A DNA stretch of 64,000 nucleotides from contig NZ_LMQO01000001.1 of the NCBI RefSeq assembly GCF_001425385.1, forward strand, positions 1,354,501 through 1,418,500, read 5' to 3'. Below the pieces are notes generated by a model, which was not told the origin of the DNA, ran no database searches, and saw only the letters and a program-made list of their open reading frames with translations. Source of the DNA: Sphingomonas sp. Leaf407 (GTDB taxonomy: Bacteria > Pseudomonadota > Alphaproteobacteria > Sphingomonadales > Sphingomonadaceae). A program made the position numbers and the translations under genes. Positions 47,320 through 55,575 of the stretch are shown here, in pieces (positions within the stretch are counted from its first letter, which is position 1; each line of letters opens with the position of its first letter).

Positions 47320-48000
47320 ATGCAGGACAGCGGCACCACTCCTCTCCAGTCGCCGGGCGTGCTCGGCGTGCTGACGACCGCGCATTTCGTGCTGATCGCG
47401 GTGCTGATGGTGCTGACGATCGTCGGCATCGCGTACGGCATGAAGCTGGCGCGCCGGCGGCGCGAGGGCACGCGCGAACTGGAAGAGGCCGGGCATCTGG
47501 AACGCACCGGCGACGGCGCGGTCGACGATCCCGATGCGCCAGGCGAAGCGGTGGCGGCACGTGATGCGGTGCCGGCAAGCGCGGACGTGGTGCAAGTGGC
47601 CGAGCCGGTGCGCGAGGAGGCCCGGACGGTTGCCCCTGCCCCTGCCCCTGCCCCTGCCCCTGCCCCTGCCCCTGCCCCTGCCCCTGCCCCTGCCCCTGCC
47701 CCTGCGCCGGTAGCCGTGCCGGTCGCGGCGCCGGTTGCCGCTCCCGGGGCGCCAGTGACGGAGGCGACCGACCTGACGCTGCTGAAAGGTCTGGGGCCGA
47801 AGGTCGCGGCGATGCTGGTGGATCGGGGCATCGCCGACATCGCGGCGCTCGCCCGGCTCGACGATGCGCAGGCGGACGATGTCGCCGCGACGCTCGGCAC
47901 CTTCGCGCCGCGCATGGCGCGCGATCGCTGGGTCGAGCAGGCGCGCTATCTGGCGGCGGGGGACAAGGCCGGGTTCGAGGCGGTGTTCGGCAAGCTCTGA
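47320..48000 (+). CDS. Membrane protein with Ala-Pro linker and helix-hairpin-helix-like domain
   Basis: A 226-aa protein in three parts. One membrane helix lies at about residues 19-40 (TAHFVLIAVLMVLTIVGIAYGM), followed by a charged stretch. A linker of 13 Ala-Pro repeats (about 105-130) is coded by a hexamer repeat. The C-terminal domain (LTLLKGLGPKVAAMLVDRGIADIAALARL) looks like the helix-hairpin-helix fold found with L21-like/poly-enzyme tails. AP linkers are stiff spacers, so the domain is held away from the membrane. The function is unknown. It lies nine bases after purD. Confidence 0.75.
   Translation: MQDSGTTPLQSPGVLGVLTTAHFVLIAVLMVLTIVGIAYGMKLARRRREGTRELEEAGHLERTGDGAVDDPDAPGEAVAARDAVPASADVVQVAEPVREEARTVAPAPAPAPAPAPAPAPAPAPAPAPAPVAVPVAAPVAAPGAPVTEATDLTLLKGLGPKVAAMLVDRGIADIAALARLDDAQADDVAATLGTFAPRMARDRWVEQARYLAAGDKAGFEAVFGKL
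47632..47703 (+). repeat. Twelve tandem copies of GCCCCT
   Basis: The hexamer GCCCCT is repeated twelve times without a mismatch and codes for (Ala-Pro)12. Because the unit is six bases, changes in copy number lengthen or shorten the linker without shifting the frame. Confidence 0.95.
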
Positions 48001-48069
48001 CCCGGAGCGGCTGGCGGTTTGTCCCGCGACCGCCTATCCCCGGCGGATCGTACCGGGGAGAACCGAACC

Positions 48070-48894
48070 ATGTCACCGATCATCACCGCCCTTGCCGTCG
48101 CGGTGATGGCGACCGCCGCGCCGGCGCTCGCCGCGCCATCGGCCACCGTGCCGCTCACGGTATCGCCGACCCGGTCGACGACGATGGTGACATGGGTGCC
48201 CGACCGGGTGCGCGGTGTCGTGCTGCTGTCGACCGGGCATGGGTCGTGGCCCGAACGCTATGAGGAGGCGGCCGCTGCGTGGCGCAATGCCGGCTTCGCG
48301 GTGATCGCGCCGGTGCATGTCGATTCGATGCACTATCCCGATCGCGCGAAGTTCACGATGCAGGCCAGCTTCATGGAGCGCATCGCCGACCAGCGCGCGG
48401 CGGCGGCCTATGCCGCGCGGACATGGCCGGGCAAGCCGGTGGTCGCGGCCGGGCACAGCTTCGGCACGCTGATCGCGCTGTGCATGGGCGGCGGGCTGGC
48501 GCATATCGCGCCGTTCCGCGAACCGGCGGTGAAGGCGGTGCTGGGCTTTTCCTCGCCCGGCCGCATCCCCGGCCTCATCACCCCCACCGCCTATGCCACC
48601 GATGCGCTGCCGATGATGGTCATCACCGGCGATACCGATGTCGTGCCGGGCTTCGTCACCGACTGGCACGATCACCTGTTCCCGGTGCAGAGCGCGCCGG
48701 CGGGCGACAAGTTCGCGGTGGTCTATCGCGGCGGCGGCCATGAACTGGTCGGCAAGGCCGATGCGCCGGGCCATGCCGCCGCGATCGCCAACAGCGTGCT
48801 GTTCCTGAAAGCATATGGTCTGGACGACAAGGCGGCGAAGCGCACGCTGGCGCGGAAAGCCGACACCGCGCAGGAGGCGTGGACGCGGCGGTAG
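48070..48894 (+). CDS. Secreted alpha/beta hydrolase
   Basis: A 274-aa alpha/beta-fold enzyme. The signal peptide is ITALAVAVMATAAPALA. The nucleophile elbow is AAGHSFGTLIAL (Ser near 138). The acid is probably in VITGDTDVVPG and the base in RGGGHELVG, giving a full triad. The start is ATG 48070 with GGGGAG at 48055-48060. The substrate is unknown. A GGGACCCGC/GCGGGTTCC hairpin lies just after it. Confidence 0.82.
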   Translation: MSPIITALAVAVMATAAPALAAPSATVPLTVSPTRSTTMVTWVPDRVRGVVLLSTGHGSWPERYEEAAAAWRNAGFAVIAPVHVDSMHYPDRAKFTMQASFMERIADQRAAAAYAARTWPGKPVVAAGHSFGTLIALCMGGGLAHIAPFREPAVKAVLGFSSPGRIPGLITPTAYATDALPMMVITGDTDVVPGFVTDWHDHLFPVQSAPAGDKFAVVYRGGGHELVGKADAPGHAAAIANSVLFLKAYGLDDKAAKRTLARKADTAQEAWTRR

Positions 48895-48946
48895 TAGGAG
48901 CCTCCGGGACCCGCACGCAGGCGGGTTCCGGGGCGGTGCCGAGCCG

Positions 48947-50266
48947 CTATTCGACCTGCGCGACCAGCAGCTTGTCGATCTTGCGGCCGTCCATGTCGAC
49001 GATCTCGAAGCGCCAGCCCTGTTCGGTGAAATGCTCGCCCTCGGTCGGCAGGTGCTTGAGCACCGCCAGCGCGAGGCCGGCGACGGTCGCGTAATCGCGG
49101 TCCTCGTCGAGATCGATGCCGATGCGCTCGGCGAGCTGGTCGGCCGGGGTCTGGCCCGAGACGAGCAGCGATCCGTCCTCGCGGCGGAAGATGTGCGGGT
49201 GATCGACCTCGACGTCGGAGGCGAAGTCCCCCGCGATCGCGCGCAGCAGGTCGGCCGGGGTCACGATCCCTTCGAAATGGCCGTATTCGTCGTGGACGAG
49301 GCCCATCGGCACGTCGGCGCGGCGGATCGCCTGCAGCGCGTCCATCGCATCGACCTGATCGGGCAGCACCGGCGCCTCGTGGAGCAGCACGCGCAGGTCG
49401 AGCACCTCGCCGCGCGCCATCGCGCCGACGATGTCGCGCGCCTGCACAACGCCGATCACCGCGTCGACCGATCCTTCGGCGACGGGCATGCGGGTGTGCG
49501 GCGCGGCGGCCATCGCCGCGCGGATGCCGGCGTCGTCGAGCGTCACGTCGAGCCATTCGACGGCGGTACGCGGCGTCATCACCTCACGCACCGGCCGGTC
49601 GGCGAGGCGCACGACGCCGGAAATGATCGAGCGTTCATGCTCCTCGATCACGCCCGAGCGGCTGGCCTCGGCGACGAGCAGGTGGAGTTCCTCCGCCGTC
49701 ACCCGATTTTCCGATTCGCGGTTCATGCGCAGCAGCTTGAAGATCAGCGACGAGGTGGTGTCGAGCGCCCACACGAACGGCGCGGTGATCCGCGACAGGT
49801 ACAGCATCGGCAGCGCCACCAACACCGCGATCGGTTCAGGGCTGCGCAGCGCGAACTGCTTGGGCACCAGTTCGCCGATCACCAGGCTGGCGAAGGTGGT
49901 GATGCCGATCACGACGCCGAAGCCGACGTTGGGGCCGAGCGCTTCCGGGACGCCCAGCAGCACTAGCCGTTCGCCGACCGGCCCGCCGAGGCTGGCCCCC
50001 GAATAGGCACCCGACAGGATGCCGATCAGGGTGATGCCGATCTGGACGGTGGAGAGGAATTTTCCGGGGTCTTCGGCCAGCCGCATCGCGGTCTGCGCAC
50101 CCTTGCCCCCCGATTTTGCCAACCCTTCCAGCCGGGCCTTGCGCGCAGAGACGATGGCGAGTTCGGACATGGCGAACACGCCGTTCAACGCCACCAGCGC
50201 GAGGATGATGACAACGTCGAACCAGGGGAAGGGGGAGAGAGGTTCCATCGAACTGCGATCACCCAT
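48947..50266 (-). CDS. CorC/HlyC-type CBS-domain membrane protein
   Basis: A 439-aa protein of the CNNM/CorC family. The N-terminal DUF21 region has about four helices (FDVVIILALVALNGVFAMSELAIVSARK first). Two CBS domains follow (VMTPRTAVEWLDV and LVHDEYGHFEGIVTPADLLRAIAGD). The C-terminal CorC-HlyC domain ends YATVAGLALAVLKHLPTEGEHF. Relatives carry Mg2+ or other divalent ions. ATG 50266 was chosen; ATG 50248 is an alternative. Confidence 0.88.
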   Translation of the reverse strand: MGDRSSMEPLSPFPWFDVVIILALVALNGVFAMSELAIVSARKARLEGLAKSGGKGAQTAMRLAEDPGKFLSTVQIGITLIGILSGAYSGASLGGPVGERLVLLGVPEALGPNVGFGVVIGITTFASLVIGELVPKQFALRSPEPIAVLVALPMLYLSRITAPFVWALDTTSSLIFKLLRMNRESENRVTAEELHLLVAEASRSGVIEEHERSIISGVVRLADRPVREVMTPRTAVEWLDVTLDDAGIRAAMAAAPHTRMPVAEGSVDAVIGVVQARDIVGAMARGEVLDLRVLLHEAPVLPDQVDAMDALQAIRRADVPMGLVHDEYGHFEGIVTPADLLRAIAGDFASDVEVDHPHIFRREDGSLLVSGQTPADQLAERIGIDLDEDRDYATVAGLALAVLKHLPTEGEHFTEQGWRFEIVDMDGRKIDKLLVAQVE

Positions 50267-50402
50267 GCCGCAATGCTGACCCCAGCACAACCGCGCTGTC
50301 AGCCTTTGTTCAACCGGAGCATATCAAAACGCAAACGGAACAAGCGCGTGGAAACGGGCGTTCCGGGGGCAACAAACCATTGCTATCATCGTGGAGGACA
50401 AC

Positions 50403-51080
50403 ATGGGCGGCGCATCGAAATTCTGGGTTGCAGGGGCATTGTCGGCGGCATTGCTGACCGGCGGCTGCGTGACCGATCCCGAAACCGGGGAACGCACCAT
50501 CTCGCGCGCGGCGATCGGCGGCATCGGCGGCGCGGTGGGCGGCTATCTGCTCGGCGACCTCGTCGGTGGGCGGCGCGACCGGACCGAGAAGATCCTCGGC
50601 GCGGGCATCGGCGGCCTCGCCGGGGCCGGGATCGGCGCGTACATGGACAAGCAGGAGCGTGACCTGCGCGCCCGCACCGCCGGCACCGACATCGACGTGA
50701 CGCGGCGTGGCGATGACCTGTTCCTCAACATGCCCTCCAGCATCACCTTCGCCACCGACAGCGCGGCCGTCTCGTCGCAGTTCCGCCCGACGCTCGACCG
50801 GGTGGCCGACGTGCTGCGCGAGTACAACCAGACCTATATTGACGTGTACGGCCACACCGATTCGACCGGGTCCGATGCGTACAACCAAACGCTGTCGGAA
50901 CGGCGCGCGGCGGCGGTGGCCGATGCGCTGGCCGGGCGCGGCGTGCAGGCGGCGCGGATCGGCACGCGCGGCTTCGGCGAATCGCAGCCGGTCGCGTCGA
51001 ACGAAACCGAGGAAGGTCGCGCGGAAAACCGCCGGGTCGAGATCAAGATCGTGCCGATCGAGCAGGGCGACCTGCGGTAA
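50403..51080 (+). CDS. OmpA-family lipoprotein with glycine zipper
   Basis: A 225-aa outer-membrane lipoprotein. The signal ends at the lipobox LTGGC (Cys24). A glycine-zipper segment follows (AAIGGIGGAVGGYLLGDLVGG, then GAGIGGLAGAGIGAYMD). The C-terminal OmpA domain binds peptidoglycan (ITFATDSAAVSSQF, YGHTDSTGSDAYNQTLSERRAAAVADAL, NRRVEIKIVP). It resembles YiaD. GGAGG lies six bases before ATG 50403. A strong terminator follows. Confidence 0.9.
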   Translation: MGGASKFWVAGALSAALLTGGCVTDPETGERTISRAAIGGIGGAVGGYLLGDLVGGRRDRTEKILGAGIGGLAGAGIGAYMDKQERDLRARTAGTDIDVTRRGDDLFLNMPSSITFATDSAAVSSQFRPTLDRVADVLREYNQTYIDVYGHTDSTGSDAYNQTLSERRAAAVADALAGRGVQAARIGTRGFGESQPVASNETEEGRAENRRVEIKIVPIEQGDLR

Positions 51081-51100
51081 GGTTTCGGTTTTCACGAAGG

Positions 51101-51135
51101 CGGCCTCGCATGCGGTTGGCATGCGGGGCCGTTTT
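51101..51135 (+). terminator. Terminator of the OmpA lipoprotein gene
   Basis: CGGCCTCGCATGC (51101-51113) and GCATGCGGGGCCG (51119-51131) form a 13-pair stem with one G-T pair, followed by TTTT. Confidence 0.8.
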
Positions 51136-51156
51136 CGTTTTCGCTTCCCGGGGAGT

Positions 51157-51432
51157 GAGAAGAAGGTTGGTTGGCGCGGAGGCGCGGAGGGGTTTTGCCC
51201 GGGGCTTGCGTTGGGTTTCCGTCGTTGGCGCGGCGTTGCCGGGAGTTTCGGAGTCGCGCGGGGTGAGCTTCGTCTTCCCGGCACAGGCCGGAACGCATAT
51301 TCTCCGAGGCCGAAGCAGGAGGCGCTGGCGTTGCGATTATGGATCCCGGCCTGCGCCGGGATGACGACCATGGCAGGTGTGATGGGTGCAGGCGGTGTCG
51401 GGTTATCCCTTCGCGCCTCCGCGTGAACCAAA
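51157..51432. repeat. Long inverted-repeat element (copy 1)
   Basis: The left arm (about 51157-51195) has AGAAGAAGGTTGGTT and GCGGAGGCGCGGAGG; the right arm (about 51407-51432) has GCGCCTCCGCGTGAACCAA. The same arms bound an element at 62525-62706. A different palindrome (51271-51367) is nested inside. The 387-base gap between the OmpA gene and tadA holds this and no gene. Confidence 0.65.
51271..51367. repeat. Palindromic repeat nested in the long element
   Basis: Two half-units (core TTCCCGGCACAGGCCGGAA at 51276-51294; core TCCCGGCCTGCGCCGGGA near 51344-51361) face each other, about 97 bases in all. They are the same family as the repeats at 37902, 41613 and 54921. Confidence 0.65.
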
Positions 51433-51467
51433 TTTCTGCTATTTGACGAAGCAGGATTTCCCGCAGG

Positions 51468-51914
51468 CTATCGGCGGCCGGCGAAGAAGGTGCGGAGCAG
51501 ATCGGCCGACTCGCGTTCGGCGATGCCGCCGTAGATGTCGGGGCGATGGTGGCAGGTCGGCTGGGTGAAGAAACGCGGGCCATGTTCGACCGCGCCGCCC
51601 TTGGGATCGCTCGCCGCGTAATAGAGTCGGGCGATGCGGGCATGGGCGATGGCGCCGGCGCACATCGCGCAGGGCTCCAGCGTGACCCACAGGTCGCAGT
51701 CGTCGAGCCGGTCCTGCCCGAGTGCTGCCGCCGCCGCGCGAATCGCGAGGATTTCGGCATGGGCGGTCGGATCGCACAAGGCGCGCGGGGCGTTGGCGGC
51801 GACTGCCACCACCTCGCCCCGGCGCATCACCACCGCGCCGACCGGTACTTCGCCCGCGCCCGCCGCTTGGGCGGCAGCGGTGAGGGCGTGGGCCATGGGC
51901 GTGGCGTCGAACAT
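51468..51914 (-). CDS. tadA: tRNA-adenosine deaminase
   Basis: A 148-aa deaminase that makes inosine at the wobble base of tRNA-Arg. Zinc site: His52-Ala-Glu54 (TAHAEILAIR) and Pro81-Cys82-x-x-Cys85 (EPCAMCAGAI). The length and end (HRPDIYGGIAERESADLLRTFF) fit TadA. ATG 51914 was chosen over a GTG 11 codons upstream. Confidence 0.93.
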   Translation of the reverse strand: MFDATPMAHALTAAAQAAGAGEVPVGAVVMRRGEVVAVAANAPRALCDPTAHAEILAIRAAAAALGQDRLDDCDLWVTLEPCAMCAGAIAHARIARLYYAASDPKGGAVEHGPRFFTQPTCHHRPDIYGGIAERESADLLRTFFAGRR

Positions 51915-51954
51915 CACTCCGCCCTGCCATCCGGGCAGGCGGCGCACCAGAGCG

Positions 51955-52188
51955 TCAGTTGGCGTTGGCGGGCTTTTCGACGCTGATCGCCGGCACCTCG
52001 ACCGTGCGGTTCACGGTGCCGACCTCGACCTTGCTGACGTCGACGTCGAACTTCGGCGCCTGTCCGCCCTCCACCTTGACGCTGGGCAGCGCGGCGGTGC
52101 GGGTCTGGTCGATGCTGATGAAGCCGAGCGCCATGAGTCCGGCGCCGATCAGCGCCACCAGTCCCAGAATTGCCAAAATCACGCGCAT
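51955..52188 (-). CDS. Small membrane-anchored hypothetical protein
   Basis: A 77-aa protein: one N-terminal membrane helix ([22 protein letters not shown], about 3-24) and a short periplasmic tail with mixed charge ([37 protein letters not shown]). GGAGGAC precedes ATG 52188. It is not a family I can name. It lies upstream of tadA on the same strand and is divergent from rpmB. Confidence 0.72.
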   Translation of the reverse strand: MRVILAILGLVALIGAGLMALGFISIDQTRTAALPSVKVEGGQAPKFDVDVSKVEVGTVNRTVEVPAISVEKPANAN

Positions 52189-52272
52189 GCTCGTCCTCCC
52201 ACTATATGCCGATCCGAATCGATAGCGTAACAACGCATCGCTCAAGCCGGGGTTGCACCGGCCCGCGACAGG

Positions 52273-52301
52273 TTGACGCGGGGCCCGGTAATCGCTATCC
52301 G
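52273..52301 (+). promoter_or_regulatory. Predicted rpmB promoter
   Basis: TTGACG (52273-52278), a 17-base spacer and TATCCG (52296-52301). The -35 is near consensus. The predicted leader to ATG 52353 is about 45 nt. Confidence 0.5.
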
Positions 52302-52352
52302 CGCCGTCTTTCCGGGGGACTTGCCCCTGCCCAAGAATCAGGATCAACGATC

Positions 52353-52646
52353 ATGTCGCGCATCTGCGAACTGACCGGCAAGGGCCGGCAGGTGGGTCAC
52401 AATGTTTCCCACGCCAACAACAAGACCAAGCGCACGTTCCTGCCGAACCTGCAGAACGTAACGCTGATGTCGGATGCGCTGGCGCGTTCGATCCGGCTGC
52501 GCGTGTCGACCCACGGCCTGCGCTCGGTCGAGCATGTCGGCGGCCTCGACAACTGGCTGCTCAAGACCAGCGACGACGATCTGTCGCTGCGTGCCCGCCG
52601 CCTGAAGCGTGACGTGAAGAAGGCGGCGACGGCAACCGCCGCCTGA
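52353..52646 (+). CDS. rpmB: 50S ribosomal protein L28
   Basis: A 97-aa ribosomal protein. It starts [28 protein letters not shown], the L28 signature, and has [21 protein letters not shown]. It has its own promoter and a clear terminator, so it is probably a single-gene unit. Confidence 0.97.
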   Translation: MSRICELTGKGRQVGHNVSHANNKTKRTFLPNLQNVTLMSDALARSIRLRVSTHGLRSVEHVGGLDNWLLKTSDDDLSLRARRLKRDVKKAATATAA

Positions 52647-52668
52647 TCTTCTCGACGTTCGACAAATA

Positions 52669-52707
52669 CCAAAACCTCCGAGCGGTGTCGCCGTTCGGGG
52701 GTTTTGG
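52669..52707 (+). terminator. Terminator of rpmB
   Basis: CCAAAACCTCCGA (52669-52681) pairs with TCGGGGGTTTTGG (52695-52707), with one G-T pair. The A-T block in the outer stem would also serve the convergent phytase-like gene. Confidence 0.75.
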
Positions 52708-52720
52708 TGTGTGTGCTGTA

Positions 52721-53692
52721 TCAGGGCAGGTCGACGCGGAACTTGAGCAGCAGCGAGCGTTCCCAGAATTGCTGATTGTCGTCGGAGGCAATCCACAGGA
52801 TCGAACGGCCGTTCTCGATCTCCAGCGACAGCGCTTCGAAATTGTCGTGGGCGACGGTCCCCTCGAACCGGGCGATGGTGCGGCCGCGAATGACCGCGCC
52901 GGGGCGAAGCTGCGTCAGGTCGGCGATCTGTAGCCGCGCGGTAAAGAGCTGGCGCGGGTCGAAGTCGCGCAACAGAACCAATAGCCGGCCATCGGGCAGC
53001 GCCGCCGCGTCGGTGACGCTCCAGCCCTTGTCGGCGACATATTGGAAGCGATACCAGCGCGTGCCCGGCCGGGTCGGGTCGCCGAGAAAATGCAGCGCGG
53101 AAAAGCCCGGCTTGCGCGGGAGCATATGGCTTTCGCTCAAGGCCAGCGTCGTGCCGTCGGGCAGCGTCGCCATCGATTCGGGCCCGCTGTTCTCCCACCA
53201 TTTGCGCATGCCCCGCGGGCGGACCGATGCGAGGGTCGAGGTGAAGCCGGCGTCGTAGCGATAGATCGCATTGGCGCGCTCGAAGCCGACGAGGACGCTG
53301 CCGTCGGGGCGGACCGCCATCGATTCGCTGTCGCGGTCCTGCTTCTGCCAGCCGGTGCCGGGACCGCCGGGCAGTTCGGCAGCGGTGGCGTCACGGATGC
53401 GCCAGTCGCGCCCCATCGTGAAGCGGACGAGGCCGCCGCCGTCGGACAGCAGCGTGAAGCGGTCGCCCGCGACGTGCATCGACGAAAAGCCGCCGAATGC
53501 CGGGTCGTCGCTGTGAAGCTGGACCCCGCCCAGATAGGTGAGCGCGCCGACCCGCCGGTTGCCGCCGCGATCGATCGCGACCGGCGTCGCGCGGATCGCC
53601 ATCGCGCCGGGGCGCAGCAGCGGCAATCGTTCGGATCCCGACCATCCGGGGACGAGCAGCAGTCCGGCGAGAATGACGAACAAGATCCGCAT
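52721..53692 (-). CDS. Phytase-like esterase-domain protein
   Basis: A 323-aa protein with an N-terminal membrane or signal segment (MRILFVILAGLLLVPGWSGS) and a beta-propeller-like body of the phytase-like esterase family: GALTYLGGVQLHSDDPAFGGFSSMHVAGDRFTLLSDGG, SVLVGFERANAIYRYD, GPESMATLPDGTTLALSES and HDNFEALSLE. The enzyme activity is not established. It shares a terminator with rpmB. Confidence 0.8.
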   Translation of the reverse strand: MRILFVILAGLLLVPGWSGSERLPLLRPGAMAIRATPVAIDRGGNRRVGALTYLGGVQLHSDDPAFGGFSSMHVAGDRFTLLSDGGGLVRFTMGRDWRIRDATAAELPGGPGTGWQKQDRDSESMAVRPDGSVLVGFERANAIYRYDAGFTSTLASVRPRGMRKWWENSGPESMATLPDGTTLALSESHMLPRKPGFSALHFLGDPTRPGTRWYRFQYVADKGWSVTDAAALPDGRLLVLLRDFDPRQLFTARLQIADLTQLRPGAVIRGRTIARFEGTVAHDNFEALSLEIENGRSILWIASDDNQQFWERSLLLKFRVDLP

Positions 53693-53773
53693 GGCCTTGC
53701 CGTAGTGGCGGGGGCCGCGCACGGCAACTCGCGGCATTGCACAACGGCGCGGCTTGCGCGATCAGCGCTCCCC

Positions 53774-54904
53774 ATGATCCAGCCCGATGTCGTCGACCTG
53801 ACCAGCCGCCTGCTCGCCTGCGCGAGCGTGACTCCCGCGATCGGCACGGTGTTCGACGTGGCGGAGGCGGCGCTGGTGCCGCTGGGGTTCCATGTCGACC
53901 GCTTCATCGTCGGTGAGGCGCCTGACGGGCCAGTCGAGAACCTGCTGGCGGTGCGGGGGGAGCGCGGGCGGCATTTCGCCTTTGCCGGGCACCTCGACGT
54001 GGTGCCGCCGGGCGAGGGCTGGCGGGGCGGGCCGTTCGACGGGCGGGTCGAGCATGGGCTGGTGCATGGGCGCGGCGCGGTGGACATGAAGGGCGCGGTC
54101 GCCGCGTTCATCGCCGCCGCCGCGCGGGTGCCGGCCGAGGCGGGGATCGTCAGCCTGATCCTGACCGGCGACGAGGAAGGGCCGGCAGTGTTCGGTACGC
54201 GCGCGCTGATCGACCGGATGCGCGCGCGCGGCCTAGCCCCCGACCTGTGCCTCGTCGGCGAGCCGACCTCGCAGGCGCGGCTGGGCGATATGGTCAAGAT
54301 CGGGCGGCGCGGGTCGGTGAATATCTGGATCACCGTGCCCGGGCGGCAGGGGCATGTCGCCTATCCGCATCTGGCCGATAATCCGGTGCCCCGGCTGGTC
54401 GCGGCGCTCTCGGCGATCGATGCGGTGACGCTCGATACCGGCAATGCGTGGTTTCAGGCGTCGAACATCGAGATCACCGACATCACCGTCGGCAATCCGG
54501 CGACCAACGTGATCCCGGCGCAGGCGAGCGCAAGGCTGTCGATCCGGTTCAACGACGAACAGCGTGGGCATGACCTGATCGAGCGGGTGCGCTCGATCGT
54601 GCAGGCGCATGCCCCGGAGGCAGTGGTTGAAGGGCGGGTGTCGGGCGAGGCGTTCCTGACGCCGCCCGGCGCGTTCTCGACGTTGATCGCCGGGGCGATC
54701 GAACGACACACCGGGATCATGCCCGAACTGTCGACCACCGGGGGCACGAGCGATGCGCGGTTCCTGTCGGCGCTGTGCCCGACGGTCGAATTCGGGTTGC
54801 TGAACGCGACGATGCACAAGGTCGACGAAGCGGTGGCGGTCGACGATCTGCGGCGGCTGGTCGACATCTATGCCGACATCGCGGTGGCGGGGTTGGCGGG
54901 GTAA
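53774..54904 (+). CDS. dapE: Succinyl-diaminopimelate desuccinylase
   Basis: A 376-aa M20-family peptidase for lysine and cell-wall diaminopimelate. FAFAGHLDVVPPGEGW has His73/Asp75, VHGRGAVDMKGAVAAF the bridging Asp, and LTGDEEGPAVFGT Glu134/Glu135. GRRGSVNIWITVPGRQGHVAYPHLADNPV is typical of DapE, with the dimer His. ATG 53774 was chosen. Confidence 0.93.
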   Translation: MIQPDVVDLTSRLLACASVTPAIGTVFDVAEAALVPLGFHVDRFIVGEAPDGPVENLLAVRGERGRHFAFAGHLDVVPPGEGWRGGPFDGRVEHGLVHGRGAVDMKGAVAAFIAAAARVPAEAGIVSLILTGDEEGPAVFGTRALIDRMRARGLAPDLCLVGEPTSQARLGDMVKIGRRGSVNIWITVPGRQGHVAYPHLADNPVPRLVAALSAIDAVTLDTGNAWFQASNIEITDITVGNPATNVIPAQASARLSIRFNDEQRGHDLIERVRSIVQAHAPEAVVEGRVSGEAFLTPPGAFSTLIAGAIERHTGIMPELSTTGGTSDARFLSALCPTVEFGLLNATMHKVDEAVAVDDLRRLVDIYADIAVAGLAG

Positions 54905-54920
54905 TCGCTACCCAGACGTT

Positions 54921-55015
54921 CGTCATTCCCGCGAAGGCGGGAATCCATAGCCGCCGACGTTTCGGCAAGATTCGCGACCGTCGCGTCTATGGGTTCCCGC
55001 CTGCGCGGGAACGAC
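54921..55015. repeat. Palindromic repeat after dapE
   Basis: Half-units with cores TTCCCGCGAAGGCGGGAA (54925-54942) and TTCCCGCCTGCGCGGGAA (about 54994-55011) face each other across about 50 bases and lie between convergent dapE and smr. Same family as copies near 37.9, 41.6 and 51.3 kb. Confidence 0.75.
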
Positions 55016-55035
55016 GAAGCGGTGGCGAGGGCGAT

Positions 55036-55575
55036 TCAACGCTCGCGGCGTAGCACCAGATAGAGCGCGCCCTGCCCGCCGTGGCGGGGGTGCGCGGGGC
55101 GGATCGAGGCGACGCGGTCGGCGTGGCGGCCGGCCAATATCCAGTCGGTGATCGCCGAGCGGATCGCGCCACGCGCATGGGGCCGTTCCGAATCGGGGCG
55201 CGGCGGCTTGCCCGTCACCAGCAGCAGTACGCGGTCGCCGCGCTGGATCGATCGCGCCAGCCCCTGATCGAGCAGCCCGTGCGCCGAGGCCAGCGTATGG
55301 CCGTGCAGGTCGAGCGTCGAGTCGGGGATGACCATGCCGCGGGCGATTCGCCGGTCCCAGCTTGCGTCGAGTGTCGGCCCCGGCTGGCGCGCGCGCGTCG
55401 GAGCGACGGGTGCGGGAGCGACAGGCGCGCGGACCGGTTTGGGCGCGGGTGCGCCGTGTTTTTCGAGGCGGGCGAGCGGGAGCGGCGCGACACGGGCCGG
55501 GTGGAGCGGCTTGATCGCCGAAACCACCCGTGCCCATAGCGCCGCCTCGGCCGGATCAAGGCGTCTGGGTGCCAC
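55036..55575 (-). CDS. Smr-domain protein
   Basis: A 179-aa protein with a Pro/Ala-rich N-terminal half and a C-terminal Smr domain: IPDSTLDLHGHTLASAHGLLDQGL (LDLHG motif) and VLLLVTGKPPRP. The usual G-K-G loop is changed to GKPP. Smr domains nick or bind nucleic acids, more recently mRNA on stalled ribosomes. GTG 55575 overlaps the mltA stop by 20 bases. Confidence 0.87.
   Translation of the reverse strand: MAPRRLDPAEAALWARVVSAIKPLHPARVAPLPLARLEKHGAPAPKPVRAPVAPAPVAPTRARQPGPTLDASWDRRIARGMVIPDSTLDLHGHTLASAHGLLDQGLARSIQRGDRVLLLVTGKPPRPDSERPHARGAIRSAITDWILAGRHADRVASIRPAHPRHGGQGALYLVLRRER

Noticed and set aside
47632..47703. Repeat array as a CRISPR
   Set aside because: The units are six bases with no spacers and lie inside a coding gene.
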